64,000 nucleotides of DNA from Caldilineaceae bacterium (GCA_020634755.1 JACKBC010000030.1:1-64000), one strand, 5' to 3'. Positions 34,891 through 43,515 are shown, counted from the stretch's first letter. Notes: a model not told the origin generated them from the sequence alone. Made by a program: numbers and translations.

Positions 34891-35835
34891 ATGATTGTCA
34901 ACATGGAACAGAGCGCGCCGACTGTGGCGCCAAAGCGTAAACCAGTGCCGCGGCATTGGGGCGAATGGGTCATCGAAAATTTAATTCAGCTGGCGGGGGT
35001 ATCAACCCTGATTATCATTGGGCTCATCTTTGCTTTTTTGCTACGCGAAGGACTCCCCGCCTTTTTTGAAATTTCGCCGGCCACGCTGCTGGGTGTGCGC
35101 TGGTATCCCATTGAGGAGATGTATGGGCTGCTGCCGCTGTTGGCGGGCTCATTCATTGTCACCATTGGCGCGGTGGTCATTGCGCTGCCGCTGGGGTTGA
35201 CCACCGCCATTTATCTGGGCGAAGTGGCGCCGCGCTGGCAGCGCGAGCTGCTCAAGCCGCTCATCGAAATGCTGGCGGGCATTCCTTCTATTGTGTTGGG
35301 TTTTCTGGGATGGGTGGTGCTGGCGCCGCTTATCCAAAAGGCGGGCGCGCCCACCGGATTAACTGCCTTTACCGGCTCACTGATCTTGGCCTACATGTCG
35401 TTGCCCACCATTATCAGTATTTCTGAAGATGCGCTCTATGCCGTGCCCAAAGAGTATCGGGACGGCGCGCTGGCCATTGGCGCCACCAAGTGGCAAACCA
35501 TCTGGCGGGTGGTGGTGCCAGCGGCGCGCTCTGGGATTGTCATTGCCATTATGCTGGGCATTGGCCGCGCCATTGGCGAAACCATGGCGGTTATGATGGT
35601 CACCGGCAATGCGGCGAACATTCCGGCGCTGGGCATCGGTATGTTCTTCCAACCCGTGCGCACCATGACCGCTACCATTGCCGCCGAAATGGGCGAAGTG
35701 GCCAAGGGCAGCCTGCACTACAGCACGCTCTTTGCCATTGGCATTGTCCTATTTTTGATTACATTCTCAATTAATTCCATTGCCGGGCGGCTGGTTGGTT
35801 CGCAGGGCTCGCGCCGCAGCGGTGGCCAATTGTAG
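34891..35835 (+). CDS. pstC: Phosphate ABC transporter permease PstC
   Basis: A 314-residue permease. ATG 34891 is used since GGAGAGG stands just upstream. Membrane helices start with LIQLAGVSTLIIIGLIFAFL. The PstC pattern VRWYPIEEMYGLLPLLAGSF, the AGIPSIVLGFLGW motif and the loop DALYAVPKEYRDGALAIGAT are visible. It forms the channel with PstA. Confidence 0.95.
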   Translation: MIVNMEQSAPTVAPKRKPVPRHWGEWVIENLIQLAGVSTLIIIGLIFAFLLREGLPAFFEISPATLLGVRWYPIEEMYGLLPLLAGSFIVTIGAVVIALPLGLTTAIYLGEVAPRWQRELLKPLIEMLAGIPSIVLGFLGWVVLAPLIQKAGAPTGLTAFTGSLILAYMSLPTIISISEDALYAVPKEYRDGALAIGATKWQTIWRVVVPAARSGIVIAIMLGIGRAIGETMAVMMVTGNAANIPALGIGMFFQPVRTMTATIAAEMGEVAKGSLHYSTLFAIGIVLFLITFSINSIAGRLVGSQGSRRSGGQL

Positions 35836-35861
35836 AATAGGAAGTAAGGAGCAATACGACG

Positions 35862-36707
35862 ATGACTCGTCAAAACATGAACAAATTAATGATCGGCATG
35901 GTGTCGCTGGTGGCCACCATTGTGGTCATCCCGATTGTGCTGGTGATCATCTATGTGGTGTACAACGGCATCGGCGCCATCAACTGGGAATTTCTAACGG
36001 CGGCGCCGCGTAACGGCATGCGCGAGGGCGGCATTATGCCGGCGCTGCTGGGAACCGTCTTTCTGACTTTTGGCACGGCCATTGTGTCGTTTCCGCTGGC
36101 CATTGCCGCCGCTATTTACCTGGCCGAATATGCCGGCGACAACATGTTAACGCGCTGGGTGCGGCTGGCCATTGTGAACCTGGCCGGCATTCCCTCCATT
36201 GTATATGGGCTGTTTGGGCTGGGCGCGTTTGTGCTCTTCTGGAATTTGGGCACATCGATCATCGCCGGTTCGCTCACGCTGGGCGTGCTCACGCTGCCGG
36301 TGGTCATCAGCACGGCGGAAGAAGCCATTTTGTCTGTGCCCCAATCGTTCCGCACAGTAAGCTTGAGCCTGGGCGCTTCCCGCTGGCAGACCATTCGGCA
36401 TCAGGTGCTGCCGCACGCCATGCCGGGAATTATCACCGGCATTATTCTGGGCTTGGGCCGGGCCGCCGGTGAAACCGCCCCCATCCTCTTTACGGTGGCC
36501 GCCTTCTATTTGCCCGAGCTGCCCAAATCCATTTTTGACCAGACCATGGCGCTGCCCTATCACCTCTATGTGATCTCCACCCAGGTGCCGGACATGCCGC
36601 TGTCGAACCAATATGGCACGGCGCTGGTGCTGCTGATGATTGTTTTTTCTATGACGCTGGTCGCCACGGTTATCCGCACCAACATGCGACGGCGACGAGA
36701 ATGGTAG
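35862..36707 (+). CDS. pstA: Phosphate ABC transporter permease PstA
   Basis: A 281-residue permease with six helices, the PstA pattern FLTAAPRNGMREGGIMPALL, the shared motif LAGIPSIVYGLFGLGAFV and the ATPase contact loop EEAILSVPQSFRTVSLSLGA. The gap to pstC is 26 bases and to the first pstB nine bases, so the operon is compact. Confidence 0.95.
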   Translation: MTRQNMNKLMIGMVSLVATIVVIPIVLVIIYVVYNGIGAINWEFLTAAPRNGMREGGIMPALLGTVFLTFGTAIVSFPLAIAAAIYLAEYAGDNMLTRWVRLAIVNLAGIPSIVYGLFGLGAFVLFWNLGTSIIAGSLTLGVLTLPVVISTAEEAILSVPQSFRTVSLSLGASRWQTIRHQVLPHAMPGIITGIILGLGRAAGETAPILFTVAAFYLPELPKSIFDQTMALPYHLYVISTQVPDMPLSNQYGTALVLLMIVFSMTLVATVIRTNMRRRREW

Positions 36708-36716
36708 GGAGTTTTT

Positions 36717-37487
36717 ATGAGTAAGGCAGTTGCATCACAAATTTCAATTCAAGACGTAACCTACACCTATGCCGACGGCAATGATGCGCTCAAACATATT
36801 TCGCTGGATATTCGTTCCAATGAGCTGTTCGTGCTCTTTGGGCCGGCGCGCAGCGGCAAATCTACGCTGTTGCGGCTGCTCAATCGTCTTTCCGATTTAA
36901 CCGAAGGGGCACAGCGACAGGGGGCCATCTATATTGACGGTGAAGATATTTTTGCACGCGGTGTGGATGTGCATGACCTGCGGCGGCGCATCAGTATGGT
37001 GTTCGCCATTCCCACCCCGCTGCCCGGCAGCATCCGCGAAAACATAACATATGGTCTGCGCATGGCCGGCATGAAAGAGACCGTGCTGCTAGAGGAGCGC
37101 GTCAAGCAGTCGCTGAAACAGGCGGCGCTGTGGGATGAAGTGAAGGACCGGCTGGATAGCTCGGCCTTTGCGCTTTCCGGCGGTCAAAAGCAACGGCTCT
37201 GCCTGGCCCGCAGCCTGGCGCTGGAGCCGGAAGTAATTCTGCTAGATAATCCTACTTCGGGCCTGGATCCACTTTCCACGGCGACGGTCGAGGAATCTTT
37301 ACAAGAGCTAAAGCAAAGTTACACAATTATTATGGTGCCGCACAGCACGCAACAGGCCGCCCGCGTGGCCGATCGCGCCGCCTTTTTGCTGGATGGCGAA
37401 CTGGTGGAAGTGGGTGCATCCGAGCAGATGTTTATGAATCCCAAAGACAAGCGCACAGAAGATTATATTACCGGGCGCTTCGGGTAA
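36717..37487 (+). CDS. pstB: PstB-like ATPase 1, with degenerate Walker B and Q-loop
   Basis: A 256-residue ABC ATPase of the PstB family by overall sequence (IYIDGEDIFARGVDVHDLR, LWDEVKDRL, C-terminal EDYITGRFG). Walker A is GPARSGKST (residues 42-50) and the signature is intact, LSGGQ (153-157). The Walker B motif reads LLDNP: the catalytic glutamate after Asp177 is Asn178. The Q-loop glutamine is replaced by Ala97 (MVFAIPTPLP, where PstB normally has MVFQRPNPFP). The switch His209 is kept. It is probably unable to hydrolyse ATP at its own Walker site, but it donates a good signature to a partner. The second pstB follows after 87 bases. Confidence 0.92.
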   Translation: MSKAVASQISIQDVTYTYADGNDALKHISLDIRSNELFVLFGPARSGKSTLLRLLNRLSDLTEGAQRQGAIYIDGEDIFARGVDVHDLRRRISMVFAIPTPLPGSIRENITYGLRMAGMKETVLLEERVKQSLKQAALWDEVKDRLDSSAFALSGGQKQRLCLARSLALEPEVILLDNPTSGLDPLSTATVEESLQELKQSYTIIMVPHSTQQAARVADRAAFLLDGELVEVGASEQMFMNPKDKRTEDYITGRFG

Positions 37488-37574
37488 AAGGAAAGGGAGT
37501 AAGGATTTGGGAGCGTGGCGCAGCCTCACCGCCTACTCCTTACTTCCTAATTCCAACATATACGAATTGATATA

Positions 37575-38330
37575 ATGAACAACAAAATTGATGTCCGCAA
37601 TTTCAACTTTTATTATGGCGATTTTCAGGCGCTAGACAATATTAATTTGGCCATTCGCGAGAAACAGATTACGGCGCTGATTGGGCCATCGGGCTGTGGC
37701 AAATCGACCTTTCTGCGCTCGCTGAATCGCATGAATGATGAAATCGCCAGCGCACGCGCCGAAGGCGAAGTCTTGCTCGATGGGAAAAACATTTACGCCG
37801 ACGGGGTAGATGTAGTCGAGTTACGGCAACACATTGGGATGGTCTTCCAGCGCCCTAATCCTTTTCCACAGAGCATTTACGACAACGTTGCTTTTGGGCC
37901 GCGCGTATTGGGGCAGGCGCGTAAAAACACCCTGGACGACATTGTGGTGCAGAGCTTACAAGACGCCGCGCTTTGGGATGAAGTGGAACACCGCTTGCAC
38001 AATTCGGCGCTCGATCTAAATCCCGGTCAGCAGCAGCGGCTTTGCATTGCCCGCGCCATTGCCGTAAAACCAGATGTGATTCTCATGGACGAACCCTGTT
38101 CGGCGCTCGACCCAGTGGCCACGCTGAGCGTTGAAGATTTGATGCATCGCCTGGCGGAAACCTACACCATTGTGATTGTAACTCACAACATGCAGCAGGC
38201 GGCCCGCGCCTCGCACTATACGGCCTTTTTCTGGCTGGGTAAGCTGATTGAATTTCAGGAGACGCGTAAGCTATTTATGTCGCCGCAGGAGGAGTTGACC
38301 GAATCGTATATCAGCGGGCGACGCGGCTGA
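37575..38330 (+). CDS. pstB: PstB-like ATPase 2, with degenerate signature motif
   Basis: A 251-residue PstB-family ATPase. Walker A GPSGCGKST (37-45), Q-loop Gln92 in MVFQRPNPFP, Walker B LMDEP with Glu173, D-loop SALDP and switch His204 in VTHNMQQAAR are all canonical. The signature, however, reads LNPGQ (148-152) where PstB proteins have LSGGQ, so the serine and first glycine that contact the gamma-phosphate are lost. The defect is complementary to that of the preceding gene product, which suggests they work as a heterodimer on PstC/PstA. No phoU follows. Confidence 0.93.
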   Translation: MNNKIDVRNFNFYYGDFQALDNINLAIREKQITALIGPSGCGKSTFLRSLNRMNDEIASARAEGEVLLDGKNIYADGVDVVELRQHIGMVFQRPNPFPQSIYDNVAFGPRVLGQARKNTLDDIVVQSLQDAALWDEVEHRLHNSALDLNPGQQQRLCIARAIAVKPDVILMDEPCSALDPVATLSVEDLMHRLAETYTIVIVTHNMQQAARASHYTAFFWLGKLIEFQETRKLFMSPQEELTESYISGRRG

Positions 38331-38369
38331 GTTTGGACAAGTTGCACGGCCCATTCTACAATAGAGCCC

Positions 38370-38921
38370 ATGAAACGCAAGACCACCGACCGGGCCGACT
38401 GGCAGCGCGTCACCCAGCGTCGCTTTGCCATGGCGGCGCTTGACGATGCACACTTTACTGGCCACATTACGCTGCTCTGCATTGATGCCGTGCGCGAGCC
38501 GCTTTGGGTAGAATCTAACGGCCAGCACGTCTGCATTGCCGATGCGGGCCACGCTTGGCTCCATCAACTCCCCCACAACGCGCAGCACGTCGTCACCACC
38601 ATGTTTGATGCAAATGGCGCTATTCTCCAATGGTACATCGACATTTGCGGGCAGACCGGCATCAGCGCCCAGGGCGTTCCGTGGTTTGACGACCTTTATC
38701 TGGACGTGATTGTCTCCCCCAATGGGCAGGTGGGCGTATACGATGCCGACGAGTTGGAAGAGGCATTGGCGGCCCACATAATTACGCCAGCGCAATACGA
38801 ATCCGCCTGGCAGGAAGCGCGCCGCGTCATGGCCGCGCTGGAGCAAGGGCAATATGCGCCGGTCGGCCTCAGCGCATCTCACTACCGCTATCTACTCGAT
38901 TTAATGGCTGGGAAGCCATAA
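38370..38921 (+). CDS. DUF402 domain protein
   Basis: A 183-residue cytosolic protein. The core ILQWYIDICGQTGIS ... WFDDLYLDVIVSPNGQVGVYDADELEEAL is the DUF402 pattern, with its acidic metal-binding DLYLDV and DADELE clusters. DUF402 proteins include nucleoside di- and triphosphate phosphatases and RNA-associated proteins of the FAU-1 type. It begins 39 bases after the second pstB and may be cotranscribed, but a link to phosphate metabolism is only suggested by position. Confidence 0.78.
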   Translation: MKRKTTDRADWQRVTQRRFAMAALDDAHFTGHITLLCIDAVREPLWVESNGQHVCIADAGHAWLHQLPHNAQHVVTTMFDANGAILQWYIDICGQTGISAQGVPWFDDLYLDVIVSPNGQVGVYDADELEEALAAHIITPAQYESAWQEARRVMAALEQGQYAPVGLSASHYRYLLDLMAGKP

Positions 38922-38965
38922 TTAGCAGACGGCAACGGGATTGGCCATAGCGCACCCCGCGCCGC

Positions 38966-39084
38966 CTCTCCCAGATTTTGCGCATGAGCGCAAAATCTGT
39001 CCTTCTCCACACGTGGAGAGGGACGCACCCGTCGGTCTCGAATGCTGAATCCGACGCTATCTCTTGCCGTTGCGAGCTACGGAT
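38966..39084. repeat. Family E hairpin followed by a family B fragment
   Basis: 38966-39025 contains AGATTTTGCGC/GCGCAAAATCT and CTCCACACGTGGAG palindromes of family E. 39031-39084 matches the inner and right-hand part of family B (GTCGGTCTCGAATG...GCGAGCTACGGAT) but lacks the left end. Confidence 0.6.
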
Positions 39085-39092
39085 ACTCTTCC

Positions 39093-40742
39093 CTACTCCG
39101 TTGGAATGATAAACATACAATTCTGGGGGCTGAGCAGCCGTATACGTTCGTAGGGTGATTTGCGCACCAGGACAACTCCCCAATGGTACAGCACGCCGGT
39201 TTCATTGACGGCATTGGCGCTCTGCAATATAAAGTTCCGATTCAATGTGACCATGTTCATGGTGGTCAGTTGATATAACCCCTGTGCACGCGAGGGATCC
39301 AGCGGATCGTCGCCCTGCTTCCAGGCCACCACTTCGTATGCAAATGCACTTCCCAAGCTGAGTCCGGCCATTGGTTTCCACACCAACACAATATCACGGT
39401 TCCAGCTGCCAATATCCCGGCACCCTTGTTGCACCAACACTTCCACAGAACCCACGGGAGCGGTTGGCGCGACCAAAGTAGCAGCTGGCGCCGCGGTGGC
39501 TGTTGCTTTCGGCATATTGGTCGCCGTGGCCCTTGGGCGCGGCGTATGCGTTGCCGTATTAGTCGGACGCGGTGTAGAAGTTGCCGTGGCCGTCACCGTG
39601 CTGGTCGATGTTGCGGTGGGCTGTGGTGTAAACGTGGCTGTCGAGGCCGGCGTGTCGGTGGCTGTATTCGTCGGACGCGGCGTATGCGTCGCCGTGCTGG
39701 TCGATGTTGCGGTGGGCTGCGGTGTAAACGTAGATGTCGGAGCCGGCGTGTTGGTGGCCGTGGCAGTGTGCGTAGAAGTTGCCGTGGCCGTCGCCGTGCT
39801 GGTCGATGTTGCGGTGGGCTGTGGTGTAAACGTAGATGTCGGAGCCGGCGTGTTGGTCGCCGTGGCAGTGTGCGTAGAAGTTGCCGTGGCAATCGCTGTG
39901 CTGGTTGATGTCGCGGTGGGCTGTGGTGTAAACGTGGCAGTCGGAGCCGGCGTGTTGGTGGCCGTGGCAGTGTGCGTAGGAGTTGCCGTGGCCGTCGCCG
40001 TGCTGGTCGATGTTGCGGTGGGCTGCGGTGTAGCGGTATCTGTCGGAGCCGGCGTGTTGGTGGCCGTGGCAGTGTGCGTAGATGTTGCCGTGGCAATCGC
40101 CGTGCTGGTCGATGTTGCGGTGGGCTGCGGTATAAACGTAGATGTCGGAGCCGGCATGTTGGTCGCCGTATTAGTCGGACGCGGCGTGTGCGTCGCCGTG
40201 GCCGTCGCCGTGCTGGTCGATGTCGCGGTGGGCTGTGGTGTAAATGTAGATGTCGGGGCCGGCGTATTGGTCGCTGTAGCGGTGTGAGTCGCAGTTGCGG
40301 TGGCAGTGACCGTGCTGGTGGTGGTCAACACAGAGGTGGGCGTCCACGGGGCAAGCCGGGCTTCCGGCAACGTCATTACATTGCTCGCATTCAGTTTCGG
40401 CGCAGCACGTGCCGATGAGACAGCCAGCGCGTTGGGTTGCTCTGCATCGGGCAAATGGATGGTACTTTCGGCAACCAGGTTAGAACCCGATGATAAAATT
40501 TGCGTTGCCAGTAGCAACGTAAAGAGCAAAATCGCCGCCACGCTAATGGTCAGCGTCAAAAGTTTATGCAGCAACGCCTCGCGGTTGTCCGGAGTGACGT
40601 AATGCCAAGTTGGTTCGGCAGGCGCATGGCCCGCGGTTTTACGTCTCAGAATGTGCTGAAGTCTGTTCAAAAGTCGCCTCACGGTGGTTTCAGTGGGCAA
40701 GCCATCCATGTGTCTTTGGTCAACACATGAAGCGCGCGACAC
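39093..40742 (-). CDS. Membrane-anchored Thr/Pro-repeat protein
   Basis: A 549-residue protein. A basic N-terminus is followed by one membrane segment (LLTLTISVAAILLFTLLLA, about residues 47-65). A region of roughly 250-300 residues is built from 34-residue units of Thr, Ala, Pro and Ser (for example NTPAPTSTFTPQPTATSTS), an extended mucin-like stalk. A globular C-terminal domain of about 120 residues starts at GSVEVLVQQGCRDIGSWN and reads like a beta domain. Two cysteines there may pair. It is probably a cell-surface anchored protein whose stalk lifts the C-terminal domain outward. ATG 40709 is an alternative start. The function is unknown. Confidence 0.75.
   Translation of the reverse strand: MSRASCVDQRHMDGLPTETTVRRLLNRLQHILRRKTAGHAPAEPTWHYVTPDNREALLHKLLTLTISVAAILLFTLLLATQILSSGSNLVAESTIHLPDAEQPNALAVSSARAAPKLNASNVMTLPEARLAPWTPTSVLTTTSTVTATATATHTATATNTPAPTSTFTPQPTATSTSTATATATHTPRPTNTATNMPAPTSTFIPQPTATSTSTAIATATSTHTATATNTPAPTDTATPQPTATSTSTATATATPTHTATATNTPAPTATFTPQPTATSTSTAIATATSTHTATATNTPAPTSTFTPQPTATSTSTATATATSTHTATATNTPAPTSTFTPQPTATSTSTATHTPRPTNTATDTPASTATFTPQPTATSTSTVTATATSTPRPTNTATHTPRPRATATNMPKATATAAPAATLVAPTAPVGSVEVLVQQGCRDIGSWNRDIVLVWKPMAGLSLGSAFAYEVVAWKQGDDPLDPSRAQGLYQLTTMNMVTLNRNFILQSANAVNETGVLYHWGVVLVRKSPYERIRLLSPQNCMFIIPTE
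39500..40310. repeat. Tandem 102-bp repeats encoding the Thr/Pro stalk
   Basis: About seven imperfect units of about 102 bp (34 codons) encode the stalk. Unit ends vary between the THTATATNTPAPT and HTPRPTNTATNMP types, showing past unequal exchange. The repeats keep other frames open, which makes a false Val-rich frame on the plus strand. Confidence 0.8.
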
Positions 40743-41066
40743 GAGCGGCGCGCATGCAAATCTTCTTTGAGCCCATCAATAAATTGGGTGGCTCAGCGGA
40801 AGCGACGAATTTATGGATAGACGCAGCGGACAGGAAATTGGGTGGTTGCAACCTCAATCGCACAGAGGGCTTTGTGTTGTGGGGATGAGACAATTGTGGT
40901 AGACCAATTATAGCGTAATTTTCACGCGTGAATGTGACAAGTTGCTTGCAATACAATCGCATCCCATTTATACTCAACAGATCGCAACGGCAAGCAATAG
41001 CGGCGGATTCATCATCCAACAACTCCCCCTCCACTAAAGTCCACGATAATAGAAAAGGGACCATCA

Positions 41067-43106
41067 ATGAAAACGGTTACGGCAACAGTACCGCTCCAAA
41101 CACCCCCCGCCTGGGCCGTGCTGGAACGCCAGCTCATCGACCTGATGAACGCGTCTACCCAACCCTTTCTAGCGCGCTATGTGAACGCCGCGGGCGAGCT
41201 GATCTGGCGCGAGGGAGGAACCAATTCACGCGATGGGGCCGACGATTTTTACGAAAGTGCTTTTAACTGGCCGCTCTTTTATTTGCTGGGTGGTGACGAC
41301 CATTTGCTCACAGAAGGTCAGCGCTTGTGGGACGGCATTACGCGCCAGCTCACGCGCGCCGGCATGGTACACAAGGATTATGAGCTGGGCTACGACCAGT
41401 TTCATCAGGGCGAAAGCTACATTTATTTTTACTTTCTCTGTTTGGCCGATCCAGCCAATCCACATAATCAGGCGCGCGCGCGGCGCTTTGCCGGTTTCTA
41501 CCTAAACGAAGACCCGGATGCGCTCAATTATGACCCCAACCATAAGATGATTCGCGCGCCACACAATGGCAGTGGCGGTCCACGCTGGGGCATTATGGAT
41601 AGCGCCGAACCATCCTACAACTGGGGGCCGGGCATGCGCGTCTATGGTCTGCCCTTCCACGACTTTGCCGACATCCAGCACTATGATGAGCTGCAAGATC
41701 CCGCCAAGGCGCGGCGGATGGGCCAGGCCATGCAGGAGCGCATGGGGCAGGGCGACGTGGCGGGGAATCTCATTGTGACCAGCCTGGTGACTAACGCCTT
41801 CCTCATAACGGGCGAGGCCAAATATCGCGATTGGGTTGTTGAATATGTGGATGCGTGGCGGGAGCGAGCGCACCAAAATGGCGGTCTCCTGCCAGACAAC
41901 GTGGGGCTCAATGGCAAAGTGGGCGCCACGCTCGCCGGCAAGTGGTATGGCGGTCTCTACGGTTGGACGTGGCCACACGGCTATTATAACATTGGCATGG
42001 CGGCCACTGTGGCGGGCTGTAACGCCTTTTTGCTCACCGGTGACGAGGCCTATCTCGATTTGCCGCGCGGCCAATATGATCACATTTGGGCGCTGGGCGA
42101 AGTGCGCGATGTGCGCACGCTGGAGATGAGCCTGCAACACCATTGGATCAACACGGCGGGCAACTCAGAAGATTTAGACACTGAAGATACAGACACTGAA
42201 GATTTAGACACCGAAGAATCAGCCATCGAAGAATCAGACATCGAAGAATCAGACGCAGAAGAGACAGCCCATGCCAAGCACTTTATGTTTGTGGCGCCCT
42301 ATCGTTATGGCGATGTCAATGCTGGCCAGCCGGGCTGGTTTGACTATCAGCCGCTTTCACCCGTCTACCCCGCCGCGATTTGGAACATTTCGCAGAGTGC
42401 AGCCGATTGGGCGCGTCTTGAAACGCTGCGGGCGGCGGAGAAGTACGATTGGCGCACGGTGCTGCCCTTTCGCAATAAAGAAGAAGGCGGTCACGATCAA
42501 CCCTGGTTGCGCTATGTGGCGGGCGACAATCCGCATTATCCAGAGCAGGCATTGCAAGCCGCCTATAGCATGGTCTGCCGCCGCTTGGCGCTGATTGCGC
42601 AGGATGCGGCCGATCTGACGCAGGTCAACATTCATCACTGGCAGGAGCACAATCCCATTCTGTGTGAAGCACTGATCCAGTTGACGCTGGGCGCGCCGCA
42701 GATCATCTACAATGGCGGTCTGCTCCACTGTCGCGTGCGCTATTTTGACGCCGAGCGCCAGCGCCCCGGCCTGCCGCACGATGTAGCAGCCCTGGTGGAA
42801 ACCATTACGGCCGACCGCACGGTACTCACGCTGATCAACCTGAGCCCGCTGGCCCAGCGGCGCGTCATTGTGCAAGCCGGCGGTTTTGGCGAACATCGCT
42901 TCGACACCGTGCGCTACAACGTGCGCACCAGCGAATATCCCGGTTCCCAGAAGATGTATACCAGCCCACCGCTTGAAACGCACACGCAAGCAGAAGCCGT
43001 GCATGACAAACATTTAGCCATCGTCCTGCCGCCAGCCACGCAAATTACGCTGGATCTGGCCACAGCGCGCTATGTCAACGCGCCCAGCTATCAGACACCG
43101 TTTTAA
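41067..43106 (+). CDS. Large cytosolic protein of unknown function, likely alpha/alpha-barrel enzyme
   Basis: I do not recognise a named family with certainty. This 679-residue protein has no signal peptide. Residues 1-360 are rich in aromatic-helix motifs (FNWPLFYLLGGDDHL, YNWGPGMRVYGLPFHDF, WYGGLYGWTWPHGYYN) typical of six-hairpin alpha/alpha-barrel carbohydrate-active proteins. The C-terminal 150 residues look like a beta domain (DRTVLTLINLSPLAQRRVIV). Between them, residues about 366-402 form an acidic low-complexity insertion of repeated DTED / IEES blocks. AAAAGGGA precedes the ATG. It stands alone on the plus strand. Confidence 0.7.
   Translation: MKTVTATVPLQTPPAWAVLERQLIDLMNASTQPFLARYVNAAGELIWREGGTNSRDGADDFYESAFNWPLFYLLGGDDHLLTEGQRLWDGITRQLTRAGMVHKDYELGYDQFHQGESYIYFYFLCLADPANPHNQARARRFAGFYLNEDPDALNYDPNHKMIRAPHNGSGGPRWGIMDSAEPSYNWGPGMRVYGLPFHDFADIQHYDELQDPAKARRMGQAMQERMGQGDVAGNLIVTSLVTNAFLITGEAKYRDWVVEYVDAWRERAHQNGGLLPDNVGLNGKVGATLAGKWYGGLYGWTWPHGYYNIGMAATVAGCNAFLLTGDEAYLDLPRGQYDHIWALGEVRDVRTLEMSLQHHWINTAGNSEDLDTEDTDTEDLDTEESAIEESDIEESDAEETAHAKHFMFVAPYRYGDVNAGQPGWFDYQPLSPVYPAAIWNISQSAADWARLETLRAAEKYDWRTVLPFRNKEEGGHDQPWLRYVAGDNPHYPEQALQAAYSMVCRRLALIAQDAADLTQVNIHHWQEHNPILCEALIQLTLGAPQIIYNGGLLHCRVRYFDAERQRPGLPHDVAALVETITADRTVLTLINLSPLAQRRVIVQAGGFGEHRFDTVRYNVRTSEYPGSQKMYTSPPLETHTQAEAVHDKHLAIVLPPATQITLDLATARYVNAPSYQTPF
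42161..42270 (+). repeat. In-frame acidic micro-repeat inside the 41.1 kb gene
   Basis: Short units such as GAAGATTTAGACACT, GAAGATACAGACACT and GAAGAATCAGACATC follow one another in frame, giving Glu-Asp-Thr and Glu-Glu-Ser blocks. The base composition (A-rich) departs from the surrounding GC-rich gene, which points to a recent slippage expansion. Confidence 0.75.
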
Positions 43107-43176
43107 AAGGTACGATTTACGCAGCGCCAGTGGCTTGCCAGGAGCAAATAGAAACGCATTAGATGCAATTTTACGC

Positions 43177-43264
43177 TAGTTGTCTGGCCGCTTAATTTTT
43201 AGAAATTTCGTATGACTTTTGCTCAAGTTGTGATTTCTAAAAATTGAATGTTCGCGGCACTAGG
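43177..43264. repeat. Family H palindrome interrupted by a nested inverted repeat
   Basis: The outer element CTAGTTGTCTGGCCGCTTAA ... TGTTCGCGGCACTAG matches copies at 5692 and 50825. Here about 50 bases with TTTTTAGAAAT / ATTTCTAAAAA ends are inserted in its centre. Confidence 0.65.
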
Positions 43265-43274
43265 CTTGCGTAAG

Positions 43275-43484
43275 TCCTTTAGTTCCATGATGGCTCTGTC
43301 TACGCACAACCGCCCTTATATCAGCCTTTAGCTCTGTGCTACGCACAACCGCCCTTATATCAGCCTTTAGCTCTGTGCTACGCACAACCGCCCTTATATA
43401 AGCCTTTAGCTCTGTGCTACGCACAACCGCCATCTTATAAGCCTTTAGCTCTGTGCTACGCACAACCGCCATCTTATAAGTCCT
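43275..43484. repeat. Tandem 39-bp repeat array
   Basis: Four units of 39 bp (CCTTTAGCTCTGTGCTACGC..., then ACAACCGCC) plus one degenerate first unit of 49 bp lie head to tail without spacers. The last two units share CATCTTATAAG in place of CCTTATATCAG. There are no spacers, so it is not a CRISPR array. Confidence 0.9.
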
Positions 43485-43515
43485 AATGAACATTGATAAT
43501 TAACTTCGGTAAACG

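Noticed and set aside
39496..40287. Long plus-strand Val-rich frame of 263 codons
   Set aside because: It is antisense to the Thr/Pro repeats; its composition follows from the repeat DNA, and it has no start signal.
43275..43484. Possible CRISPR array
   Set aside because: The 39-bp units touch each other with no spacers between them and no cas genes are in the window.
43260..43493. Minus-strand frame with 13-residue VVRSTELKA-type repeats
   Set aside because: It is produced by the 39-bp tandem array, has no ribosome binding site and no folded part, so I treat it as a repeat and not as a gene.
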